Below are positions 34,580 through 41,554 of a stretch of 41,554 nt of DNA, piece after piece. The stretch spans positions 1 to 41,554 of the forward strand of contig SKVR01000223.1 of NCBI GenBank assembly GCA_007129355.1, in the 5' to 3' direction. Under the pieces are notes generated by a model. The model was not told the DNA's origin, ran no database searches, and was given only the letters and a program-made list of their open reading frames with translations. Position numbers and translations under genes: made by a program. Position 1 is the first letter of the stretch; each line of letters opens with the position of its first letter. This DNA is from Bacteroidales bacterium (GTDB taxonomy: Bacteria > Bacteroidota > Bacteroidia > Bacteroidales > UBA7960).

Positions 34580-34975
34580 ATGGTTCTTGAAAAAATATTA
34601 TTGATTGATGATAGTGATATTGACAATCTGGTCAATCGGAAAGTTATTGAGAATGCAGGTTTTTCAATGGTAATTACCATAAAAAAATCAGCAGTATCGG
34701 CAATTAACTGGTTGAAGGAAACGGCCGTTTCTAAGCCTGACAATGTTCCTGATCTGATTTTTCTTGATATCAGGATGCCTGAAACAGATGGTTTCGGATT
34801 TCTTACTATGTTCGATGACTTGCCGGATGTTATTCACCAAAAAGTTAGAATTGTAATGTTATCATCATCTATTGATAGTGAAGACTATAAAAGAGCTATG
34901 AATAACCGGTTTGTAATTCATTTTCTGAATAAGCCACTTAACAAGGAAGCTGTTCTTATGATTAGCAATCTTTAA
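34580..34975 (+). CDS. Single-domain response regulator
   Basis: A 131-residue receiver with no output domain. Acidic pocket D10-D11 (LLIDDSDID), phosphoacceptor D63 (LIFLDIRMPETDGFGFL), Ser/Thr switch in IVMLSSSID and conserved Lys in FLNKPLNKEA. It lies between two PAS kinases, starting 10 bases before the second, in what is probably one operon. Receivers of this kind act by protein contact or as phosphate relays and are common after Bacteroidota PAS kinases; the partner is probably the kinase at 31867, by position (inference). Confidence 0.92.
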   Translation: MVLEKILLIDDSDIDNLVNRKVIENAGFSMVITIKKSAVSAINWLKETAVSKPDNVPDLIFLDIRMPETDGFGFLTMFDDLPDVIHQKVRIVMLSSSIDSEDYKRAMNNRFVIHFLNKPLNKEAVLMISNL

Positions 34976-34985
34976 AACAGGAGTT

Positions 34986-37151
34986 ATGGAAACCTTTGAT
35001 TCCAATGTAAATATACCAAATGGAAAAGTGGTATGCCTGCAATGCACCGAAAGAGGCATTGTCAGTTATGTATCCCCTAATGTTTCCGATTTATTGGGGA
35101 TGCAACCGGATCAAATAGAAGGGAAAGAAATTTTATCATTTCTAAACTCTAAATTATCAGGGAAATTATTGAGGCTTTCGCTTAAATGCAAAAAAGATAA
35201 AACATCTGAAGGACTCAGTTTTAACTGGAAAAACACAGATGGAAAGGAGCTGGAACTATCGGTTAATATAAGTTATAACCTTGACCAGGGATATATGTGT
35301 GTACTTATGCCACATTATGAATTACCGCAACAAAAAGAGAAGATTAGAAGACAGCAAGATGTATTGCGTAGTACGCTTGAGTCTATTGATGATTTTGTAT
35401 TTCTGCTTGATAAAGATGGTAAATTCTCTGATTTTTATAGTGAGGATAACTCATCAAAATTTAATAATATTAATAATTCTTTCAGGCCTGGAAACAGTTT
35501 GGCTGATGCAGGTTTTCCATCTGAGGTTGAAACAGCTTTCCTGGCTGTTGTAAAGAAAGTCATTTCAACAGGAGTCAGTGAAGAACTTCGCTATGAATTG
35601 AAGGCATTTGGCAGCAAACTATATTACCACGCGAGAGTTACTCCTGGTTACAATTCAAATAAAAAAATTGAAGGAGTAATTGTAGTGTCACGCGACATAA
35701 CAACTCTGGTAAATTCCGAACTGAAACTGAACCAATCTCTTAATTACTATTTAACTGTTTTCGATAACTTTCCAACACTGATATGGCGAGCCAACAGATT
35801 TAAAAAAATTGATTACGTAAACAATACCTTTAAGGAATTTACAGGAAGAAGCTTTGAAGAAGATAAGGGTGATGGATGGCATAAAGCTATTCACCATGAA
35901 GACAAGGAAAGGATAGTGAAAGAATTTCTTAGAAAATTTGATCAACAAAAACCCTTTATTCAGGAGTACCGTATATTGCACAATACAGGTATGTATCGAT
36001 GGGTTAAAGACTTTTTGCATCCGTTCTACGATTTCAAGGGCAGGTTCTCGGGTTATATAGGAAACTGTATTGATATTAATGATATTCGGCATACTCAAAA
36101 GCTCCTGCAGGAAAGTGAATTAAGGTACAGAGAACTTTTTGATAATGTTCCTGATATTGTTTTCAGATTAAATCAAAAAGGAGAAATTCAGAAAATTAAC
36201 AAAGCTGCAAGCCAGATTCTGGGCTATGATTCTCTTGAAGGTAAAAATGTTTGGGATCTTTTTCTCCCGCAAGAAAGAAGATTAGTTTACAGACAATTTG
36301 AAAAAATTATTTCTGATGGTAAAAAATCTTTTTCGTTTGAAGTAAAAGTTTTCAACAACAAGGGTGAGATCAAATGTCTTCAAATTAAAGGCTTTATAAG
36401 CTTTGATTCTGTTAAAACAGTTTCAGAAGTATATGGAATTGCCCGTGATATTACTATGCAAAAAATGCTTGAAAAGAGCATTCTTAAAAATACAATTGCA
36501 ACTGAAGAGCGAGAAAGAAGAAGAATTGCCGAAGAACTTCATGATGGTATTGGTCCGCTATTATCAGGCCTGAAAATGTATCTTCAGCAGGACAGTCTGA
36601 AAGTTAACCTTGAGGTAAAACAGTTAAAAACACTTACATATTGCCGTGAACTGGTGGATGAATCCATCCGGCAAACCAGAAGCATTGCCAATAATCTCAC
36701 ACCTGGTATTTTAAATGATTTTGGGCTTGAGAAAGCTTTAAAATCACATGTTTTAAAAATTAATGCAATTGGCAAATTCGATGTTAATCTTCATGTAGTA
36801 AACATTCAAGAAAATCTGGAAGAAGAAGTATCTCTGGCCATCTTTAGGGTAGTTACAGAGTTGCTGAATAATTCTCTAAAACACTCAGATTGCAGCAAAG
36901 TTGAGATTGTTATAGATGAAAGAAATGGCATTCTTTCAGGTAATTATTCAGACAATGGGAAAGGCTTTGATCCATTGAAGATACAACATACCAATGCCGG
37001 AAAAATGGGATTGAACAATATTCGAAACCGTATTAATTCTCTTAATGGTAACATTTTATTTAACAGTGATGAAGGTATGGGGTTATTTGTGAAATTTATT
37101 TTGCCGGTAAAACAATCCGAAGTTACAGGTTCTGATAAACCTTTTTTATGA
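34986..37151 (+). CDS. Cytoplasmic multi-PAS sensor histidine kinase (HisKA_3/NarX type)
   Basis: A 721-residue soluble kinase. PAS domains: about 14-110 (GIVSYVSPNVSDLLGM), 118-240 (LRSTLESIDDFVFLLDKDGKF), 245-365 (NFPTLIWRANRFKKIDYVNNTFKEFTG), and 375-495 (LRYRELFDNVPDIVFRLNQKGE). The transmitter is HisKA_3 with H519 in RRRIAEELHDGIGPLLSGL, followed by a HATPase_c domain (TELLNNSLKHSDCSKVEIVI, YSDNGKGFDP, MGLNNIRNRI). This class phosphorylates NarL/LuxR-type regulators, and one is encoded next. PAS domains 2 and 3 match the upstream kinase strongly in order and sequence, so the pair arose by duplication followed by a change of transmitter core. Confidence 0.93.
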   Translation: METFDSNVNIPNGKVVCLQCTERGIVSYVSPNVSDLLGMQPDQIEGKEILSFLNSKLSGKLLRLSLKCKKDKTSEGLSFNWKNTDGKELELSVNISYNLDQGYMCVLMPHYELPQQKEKIRRQQDVLRSTLESIDDFVFLLDKDGKFSDFYSEDNSSKFNNINNSFRPGNSLADAGFPSEVETAFLAVVKKVISTGVSEELRYELKAFGSKLYYHARVTPGYNSNKKIEGVIVVSRDITTLVNSELKLNQSLNYYLTVFDNFPTLIWRANRFKKIDYVNNTFKEFTGRSFEEDKGDGWHKAIHHEDKERIVKEFLRKFDQQKPFIQEYRILHNTGMYRWVKDFLHPFYDFKGRFSGYIGNCIDINDIRHTQKLLQESELRYRELFDNVPDIVFRLNQKGEIQKINKAASQILGYDSLEGKNVWDLFLPQERRLVYRQFEKIISDGKKSFSFEVKVFNNKGEIKCLQIKGFISFDSVKTVSEVYGIARDITMQKMLEKSILKNTIATEERERRRIAEELHDGIGPLLSGLKMYLQQDSLKVNLEVKQLKTLTYCRELVDESIRQTRSIANNLTPGILNDFGLEKALKSHVLKINAIGKFDVNLHVVNIQENLEEEVSLAIFRVVTELLNNSLKHSDCSKVEIVIDERNGILSGNYSDNGKGFDPLKIQHTNAGKMGLNNIRNRINSLNGNILFNSDEGMGLFVKFILPVKQSEVTGSDKPFL

Positions 37152-37185
37152 TCATCTCTGCATTAAAAATCCATGAAATACTTAG

Positions 37186-37214
37186 TTTTTGCTTAACTCA
37201 ATCATGTACTTTTG
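37186..37214 (+). promoter_or_regulatory. Promoter candidate for the NarL/LuxR regulator
   Basis: TTTTTG (37186-37191), 15 bases, TACTTTTG (37207-37214), a perfect TAnnTTTG with a slightly short spacer. The regulator ATG is 97 bases further on. It would let the regulator be made independently of the kinase genes. Confidence 0.35.
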
Positions 37215-37310
37215 GCTGAATCCTGATTGATTTGCAGTTGAAACAGAAAACGTAAGAAGTATATAATATCAAATCAAATGCATTTTTTTTAACCCTAAAT
37301 AGAACAGAAA

Positions 37311-37961
37311 ATGGCATATAAAGTTATGATTGTGGACGATCATTTCATTTTTAGAAATGGTTTAAAAGATCTTCTGGAAGAGATACCTGAAGCTGAAGTT
37401 ATCGGTGAGGCATCATCTGGAAGTGAATTTCTTGAGTTGCTTTCAAGCCACGAACCCGATATTGTTTTTATGGATATAAAGATGCCTGGGATGAATGGAA
37501 TAGAGACCACCCGTAAGGCACTTGAAGAATACCCTGGGCTTAAAATTCTTGCTCTGAGTATGTTCGGTGAAGGTGAATATGTGGAGGAAATGCTTCAGGC
37601 CGGAGCAATGGGCTATTTGCTCAAAAATATAGGAAAAGAAGAATTAATAAAAGCAATTGATAATATAGCCAATGAAAAAGGTTATTTCAGCGATGAAATA
37701 TTGGTTATGGTAACACGGCAGGTGTTTAATGCCAAAAAGAAATCAGAAGAGCAAAGTATCATTGAAAGTCTTACAAAAAGAGAACTGGAGGTGCTTCAGC
37801 TTGTCAGCCAGGGTTTTTCTAATTTAGAAATTGCTGACAAATTAGATATCAGTCCACGCACTGTGGGTGGACATCGCAACAATATGTTGTCAAAATCAGG
37901 TTTGAAAAATACTGCTGCTTTAATCAGTTTTGCAATGAAGAACCAGGCTATTTCAATTTGA
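37311..37961 (+). CDS. NarL/LuxR-type response regulator
   Basis: A 216-residue two-domain regulator. Receiver: VDDHFIFRNGL (D9, D10), phosphoacceptor D55 in IVFMDIKMPGMNG, Ser switch LALSMFGEGEY, Lys in LLKNIGKEEL (usual KP replaced by KN). A linker then leads to the LuxR-type helix-turn-helix: LTKRELEVLQLVSQGFSNLEIADKLDISPRTVGGHRNNMLSKSGLKNTA. It lies 159 bases after the HisKA_3 kinase, the kinase class that pairs with this regulator class. Targets are unknown; one could be this cluster or the divergent genes to the right. Confidence 0.95.
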   Translation: MAYKVMIVDDHFIFRNGLKDLLEEIPEAEVIGEASSGSEFLELLSSHEPDIVFMDIKMPGMNGIETTRKALEEYPGLKILALSMFGEGEYVEEMLQAGAMGYLLKNIGKEELIKAIDNIANEKGYFSDEILVMVTRQVFNAKKKSEEQSIIESLTKRELEVLQLVSQGFSNLEIADKLDISPRTVGGHRNNMLSKSGLKNTAALISFAMKNQAISI

Positions 37962-37962
37962 A

Positions 37963-37998
37963 TAAAAAAAAGGGTTGCCTTTTCACAAAGACAACCCT
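37963..37998 (-). terminator. Hairpin terminator on the minus strand
   Basis: AGGGTTG (37971-37977) pairs with CAACCCT (37992-37998); after one C/A mismatch, CTTT pairs with AAAG around the loop TCAC. On the minus strand the hairpin is followed directly by T8ATT (37970-37960), the arrangement of an intrinsic terminator. On the plus strand no U-run follows, so it mainly ends leftward transcripts just before the NarL/LuxR stop codon. Confidence 0.7.
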
Positions 37999-38388
37999 CA
38001 CACCACTAACACTGTAAAACAATAAAACCAAAAACATGAATTTCTGTGAGACAGAAACCCAATTTTGTAATGTTATTTAATCAAACAAACCTTATAAGAG
38101 CTAAATAAAGAGCAACTTGCCGTTCATTGCTAAAAAACTCTGATACCTCCCCATTCAGAGAGAATTTGACACATAATACTTCAATATGTATCCGACAACA
38201 TTTGATTCTTGTGTCAACTCTCCGGCAACTTCAAATTCAGGAGCACTTACCAACAGCTTTTATTATGTCTTTCCCACTCCTTTAAATCAATTTTGTCTCA
38301 ATAAAACTTTTGTTGCCAATCAATGTCAGGCAAGTTGCTTGTTTTTATATGTCGATATTAATCGGTATCAAATCCTTAAAGAGCTTTA
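37963..38388 (-). ncRNA. Candidate structured noncoding RNA, family not recognised
   Basis: A 640-base gap (37962-38601) holds no convincing gene but several nested inverted repeats. Outer arms: AGCAACTTGCC-N3-CATTG (38111-38129) and CAATG-N3-GGCAAGTTGCT (38321-38339), 16 of 19 complementary. Inner arms: GAGAG-AAT-TTGACACA (38158-38173) and TGTGTCAA-CTCTC (38210-38222), 13 pairs with a 3-base bulge. A further hairpin is TTTCTGT-GAG-ACAGAAA (38041-38057). A minus-strand promoter candidate stands at 38395-38425 and the terminator at 37963-37998, so a leftward transcript of about 425 bases is plausible. I cannot match it to 6S, tmRNA, RNase P or SRP RNA. Alternatively the outer arms could bound a decayed mobile element. 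Confidence 0.4.
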
Positions 38389-38394
38389 ATTTAT

Positions 38395-38425
38395 CAAATA
38401 TACCTCAGATATTAATATTAGTCAA
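38395..38425 (-). promoter_or_regulatory. Promoter candidate for the noncoding RNA
   Basis: On the minus strand: TTG (38425-38423, within AATTGAC), 20 bases, TATATTTG (38402-38395), a perfect TAnnTTTG. The expected start is near 38388. The AT content is high, so a chance match cannot be excluded. Confidence 0.4.
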
Positions 38426-38601
38426 TTCGTTAATTTACTAAAATTTACATAAGGGTTTCCCGCAGAATTTGTTGTATATATTTCCATGATGTTTAAAAAT
38501 CAGGTATATTTTAACTATCAGTGATTCAATGTTATGCCCGAATTTTATAAGTGAATTATATTACATTCAAATGAAATTAATAATGGTTTTTTCTTAAGGT
38601 T

Positions 38602-39393
38602 TTAAGACTTTTTCTGAATTGGCAAAAAGTCATTTTCAATTAAAGTGCCTCCGTCTATTTTAAAAATTGAGCCTGTAATCCAGGAAGATTTATCATTGAG
38701 CAAGAACATAATTAGATCTGCCACCTCGTTTGCTTCACCTGCTCTTCCGAGTGGGTTTCGGCGGGCTATCTCTGCCGCCATGGCTTCATATTCTTCATTT
38801 GTGCTAACAATTTGATTGTCAATATGTATGTTGGTACGTATAAAGCCAGGATTAACAGAATTAACTCTTATTTTATATTGCGCCAGTTCGCCTGCAAGGT
38901 ATTCGGTAAGCATATCAAGTCCGGCTTTACTAACAGAGTAAGCCACACTTCTTCCGGGTCGCAGGGAAGCAATGGATGAAACATTAACGATCGAAGCACC
39001 CTTTGCCGCTTTTAGCATTGAGAGCAGGTTTTGAGTAAATAAATAGGGTCCATTGAGATTTACGTCCAGATTGTATTTCCATTGGATGAAGTTGATGTTT
39101 TCTATTCCGCCCTGAGTTAAAACTCCGGCAGCATTTACCAAACCATTAATGAAATTGTGATTTTTTTTAGCAAAATCAGAAAAGCGATGGCAATCATTTT
39201 CATTGCAGACATCGCCTTCATAAAATTTAAGGTTCTGAGGTATTTCTCCTAATTCCAATAAGGCCCGCTCAATTTTTTCCTGACTTCTTGAAAAGGAAAT
39301 AACATGATAAGAAGGTTCTTCAATCAGCTTCCTGATAACTGCCAGGCCAATGCCGGAACTTCCGCCTGTAACAACAAATACTTTTTTGCTCAT
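38602..39393 (-). CDS. SDR family oxidoreductase
   Basis: A classical short-chain dehydrogenase of 263 residues. FVVTGGSSGIGLAVIRKL is the TGxxxGIG dinucleotide motif, NGLVNAAGVL the NAAG motif, ASIVNVSSIASL carries the catalytic Ser, and AYSVSKAGLDML gives Y-x-x-x-K. PGFIRTNIH is the PG motif, and the end is SSWITGSIFKIDGG. The Ser after 'FS' in YHVISFSRSQEKI suggests NADP(H) preference by the adjacent Arg, but this is not firm. Substrate unknown. It is 26 bases downstream of the MDR oxidoreductase, suggesting cotranscription. Confidence 0.93.
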   Translation of the reverse strand: MSKKVFVVTGGSSGIGLAVIRKLIEEPSYHVISFSRSQEKIERALLELGEIPQNLKFYEGDVCNENDCHRFSDFAKKNHNFINGLVNAAGVLTQGGIENINFIQWKYNLDVNLNGPYLFTQNLLSMLKAAKGASIVNVSSIASLRPGRSVAYSVSKAGLDMLTEYLAGELAQYKIRVNSVNPGFIRTNIHIDNQIVSTNEEYEAMAAEIARRNPLGRAGEANEVADLIMFLLNDKSSWITGSIFKIDGGTLIENDFLPIQKKS

Positions 39394-39419
39394 ATGAGTA
39401 ATTTTTTTTAAAATTAAGC

Positions 39420-40430
39420 TCAGTATCCGTCAGTTATTTTTATTACTAATTTGCCGAATTGCTCGTGATTCTCCATTTGCTTGAATGCAAGCTCTGCATC
39501 TACCATTGGGAAAATTTTATCAATCACAGGTTCAATATTGTGCTTCTCTACAAAATCAAGCATATTTTTAAAGTCTTCCTTACTGCCCATGGTTGTACCT
39601 AGAATTGATGCCTGCTTCCAGAAAATTTTTGCAGCAGTCATTTCCGGTATTTTACCAGCGGTTCCACCGAAAATAACAATCTTGCCTCCTGTTTTAAGTA
39701 ATCCGGGGAATTTCTCAAAATTTGCTCCTGCAGCACTATCAATGATTATGTCAAATTTTCCATCTGATATCTTTTCCAGTTCTTTCTCCCAGCCAGGTTC
39801 ATTGTAGAATACACCTCCTTCAGCTCCCAGTGTTATTGCTTTTTTAATTTTCTTTTCAGAACTGCTGCTTACAAATACTTTGGCACCTGCTGCAACTGCA
39901 AACTGGATAAGATATACAGCTACTCCACCACCTGCTCCGGTAATAAAGACTTTTTGTCCTCTGCGTAAATCGCCACGGGTAAATAATGCTCTGTATGCCG
40001 TTAAAGCAGCCAGAGGCAGTGCGGCTGCCTTCTCAAATGTCCATGTGTCAGGTTTGTACCAGATACTTTCAGCGGGTACACAGACATATTGCGCAAAAGT
40101 ACCCTGTGTTGGTAAACCCAGAATATGAAAATCGGGGCCATGAGCATCAGGGTCTTCTCCCCAGCTCATTCCAGGGTTTATAATGACAGCTTTGTTTATC
40201 CAATCTTTATCAATATTTTCACCCACTTTTTCCACGATTCCTGCCCCATCAGACCCTATTATGCAGGGAAACTTCGCTCCCTGATAAATCCCTTTCTTGA
40301 TCCAGAAATCGCGTCGGTTAAGCGCTGCTGCTTTGATTTTTATTAATACTTCATTATTGCCTGGCTCAGGTACTTGAGTTTCCTGAATTTTGCATATTTC
40401 ATCTGCCTTATTAAAAAATATAGCTTGCAT
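39420..40430 (-). CDS. Zinc-independent MDR oxidoreductase (quinone oxidoreductase-like)
   Basis: A 336-residue medium-chain dehydrogenase/reductase. The N-terminal GroES-like domain has AALNRRDFWIKKGIYQGAKFPCIIGSDGAGIVEKVGE. The position of the catalytic-zinc Cys is occupied by the NRRDFW segment and the four-Cys structural lobe is absent, so it should not bind zinc. The Rossmann domain is KVFITGAGGGVAVYLIQFAVAAGAKVFVSSSSEKK, and the end LAFKQMENHEQFGKLVIKI is typical of the NADPH:quinone reductase branch. Substrate unknown. The 264 bases upstream, up to the divergent DUF3078 gene, hold only AT-rich sequence. Confidence 0.9.
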   Translation of the reverse strand: MQAIFFNKADEICKIQETQVPEPGNNEVLIKIKAAALNRRDFWIKKGIYQGAKFPCIIGSDGAGIVEKVGENIDKDWINKAVIINPGMSWGEDPDAHGPDFHILGLPTQGTFAQYVCVPAESIWYKPDTWTFEKAAALPLAALTAYRALFTRGDLRRGQKVFITGAGGGVAVYLIQFAVAAGAKVFVSSSSEKKIKKAITLGAEGGVFYNEPGWEKELEKISDGKFDIIIDSAAGANFEKFPGLLKTGGKIVIFGGTAGKIPEMTAAKIFWKQASILGTTMGSKEDFKNMLDFVEKHNIEPVIDKIFPMVDAELAFKQMENHEQFGKLVIKITDGY

Positions 40431-40694
40431 AACTCTAATTTTGGTTTTTATGTGAAAAGTAATTTTTTCAATCTAATTTTATTGTTGAATAGAAAAAAAA
40501 CTGATTACTTTTTCGAGCTAAAAAAATCTATATAATAAACATTAGAGTACTGAATATTGTTTTGATTTTTTTTAACATTGTTTGCCTGAGAAAATATATA
40601 TGCACCGTACATTAATTTTTAAAAAAACGTAGTCCTGTTTTTTTCCTGCATTCATGTTATTTATTTGATTATTAATTAACTAAAAATTTACATT

Positions 40695-41554
40695 ATGAAT
40701 TTGAAAATTTTACTATTTGCAGCATTATTTTTAATGATAGCAGGTATTGTTGTTGCTGATGATACAACTGCAACGGAAAGTAACTGGAAATTTACTGGTT
40801 TTTTCCAGCAATCACTCAATCAGGTAGCTTTTACCAATTGGGCTGCCGGGGGCGAAAATTCTTTTTCATCAACCAGCCAGGCACGTTTTGATGCCAATTA
40901 CAAAAAAAACAGGTATGCATGGGAAAATTATCTTGACCTTCATTATGGAATCATAAAAATTGCAGATAACCCCGTTAGAAAAAATGTTGACAAAATTGAT
41001 CTGTTTTCGAAACTGGGCAGGCAGATAAATGAAAAGTTGAGTTATACAGCTATTGTTAACTTCCAGTCACAGTTTGACAAAGGTTACAATTATCCCAATG
41101 ACAGCGTGGTTGTATCACGTTTTATGGCTCCGGGCTACCTAACTGCAGCGCTAGGGTTTGATTATAAGCCGGTTGAGTATCTTTCTATATTTGCTTCACC
41201 CACCACTGGAAAATTTACCTTCGTACTTGATGATGAGCTATCTGCTGCCGGAGCATTTGGTGTTGAAGAAGATAAAAAAGTAAATCCTGAGTTTGGTGCT
41301 ATGGTTCGCATTGAGTTTAACAAGGAGATTGTTACTAATGTAAATGTTAACTCAAGAATTGTTTTGTTTAATAACTATACGGATTCTGATGTCAGCAACA
41401 GAAAAAACACTGATGTTGACTGGCTGACACAGATAAATATGCCCATTAATACTTTTCTCACTGTTACTGCAGGTTTTCACTTGATTTACGATCACGACAT
41501 AAAAATTGACAAAGGCGATGGAAGGGTAGGTCCTACAACCCAGATGAGACAGCA
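40695..41554 (+). CDS. DUF3078 outer membrane-type protein (3' truncated by window)
   Basis: This ORF is absent from the supplied track because it runs off the window. ATG at 40695 is followed by 286 open codons to the end. The product starts with a signal peptide (LKILLFAALFLMIAGIVVA), then WKFTGFFQQSLNQVAFTNWAAGGENSFSSTSQARF, the DUF3078 opening with the NWAAGG motif. Repeated barrel-like strands follow (YLDLHYGIIKI, LSYTAIVNFQSQF, TVTAGFHLIYDHDIKID). The family is found in Bacteroidota and has no known function; an OM beta-barrel is likely. The direct neighbour is the divergent MDR gene. Confidence 0.88.
   Translation, partial: MNLKILLFAALFLMIAGIVVADDTTATESNWKFTGFFQQSLNQVAFTNWAAGGENSFSSTSQARFDANYKKNRYAWENYLDLHYGIIKIADNPVRKNVDKIDLFSKLGRQINEKLSYTAIVNFQSQFDKGYNYPNDSVVVSRFMAPGYLTAALGFDYKPVEYLSIFASPTTGKFTFVLDDELSAAGAFGVEEDKKVNPEFGAMVRIEFNKEIVTNVNVNSRIVLFNNYTDSDVSNRKNTDVDWLTQINMPINTFLTVTAGFHLIYDHDIKIDKGDGRVGPTTQMRQ

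Noticed and set aside
38036-38080. 13-codon ORF (MNFCETETQFCNVI) after an A/C-rich leader
   Set aside because: Too short to support; it overlaps a hairpin and has no counterpart in the track. It could be a leader peptide, but nothing downstream on the plus strand needs attenuation.
38111-38339. Outer inverted repeat as ends of an insertion sequence or MITE
   Set aside because: No transposase remnant and no clear target-site duplication; the structured-RNA reading fits the terminator and promoter better, although a MITE is not excluded.
38186-38389. 67-residue ORF in the noncoding gap
   Set aside because: Its composition is unlike the neighbouring proteins, with no recognisable domain, and it overlaps the inverted-repeat structure. 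Probably spurious.
1-41554. tRNA, rRNA, CRISPR, prophage or defence genes
   Set aside because: No cloverleaf-like segments, regularly spaced repeats, integrases or recognised defence proteins were found on either strand.

Overview
This window looks like a chromosomal segment of a free-living Bacteroidota bacterium, probably Bacteroidales/Marinilabiliales-like. That placement is inferred from family content: a Bacteroidota-type LptD, and DUF3822, DUF2007, DUF3078, GWxTD and head-GIN proteins. It also rests on several intergenic matches to the Bacteroidota promoter consensus (TTTG near -33, TAnnTTTG near -7) and on the lack of evident Shine-Dalgarno sequences. Most of the window is housekeeping. 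I see no tRNA, rRNA, CRISPR array, phage or insertion sequence.

Layout. (1) 1-6483, plus strand: the 3' part of lptD, a membrane-anchored pseudopilin-like protein, a DUF3822 protein, rsmD, a GNAT acetyltransferase, coaD and a secreted thioredoxin-like protein. (2) 6474-9221: a Nudix hydrolase and pyrE in divergent orientation with good promoters, a hexanucleotide microsatellite, a SRPBCC protein and convergent birA. (3) 9537-14715, plus: rsfS, ftsH, lutC (LUD domain), a DUF2007 protein, cdsA and psd, covering ribosome silencing, membrane proteolysis and phosphatidylethanolamine synthesis. (4) 14710-19773, minus: a YjjG-like HAD phosphatase; an ABC ATPase / permease / GntR regulator / head-GIN operon with a candidate operator over its promoter; a GNAT protein; and a type II pantothenate kinase. 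(5) 19875-21838, plus: hflK-hflC, the partner complex of FtsH, ended by a strong hairpin terminator. (6) 21927-29931, minus: mpl, ung, an Omp85/TamA-like protein, a GWxTD lipoprotein, rlmB, lutA, and a phosphate-selective-type porin cut by one in-frame amber codon. (7) 30249-37961, plus: an MBL-fold hydrolase, an APS reductase (cysH), then a four-gene two-component cluster of two multi-PAS kinases, a single-domain receiver and a NarL/LuxR regulator. (8) 37962-38601: a noncoding, inverted-repeat-rich region that may encode a minus-strand structured RNA. (9) 38602-40430, minus: an SDR and a zinc-independent MDR oxidoreductase. (10) 40695-end, plus: a DUF3078 outer-membrane-type protein running off the window and missing from the ORF track.

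The items most worth a second look are the candidate structured RNA at about 37963-38388, the paired PAS kinases that share a sensor module but carry different transmitter cores, the amber-interrupted porin, the pseudopilin-like/DUF3822 gene pair, and the GntR operator candidate. All calls come from reading the sequence and from family knowledge; no database search was run.
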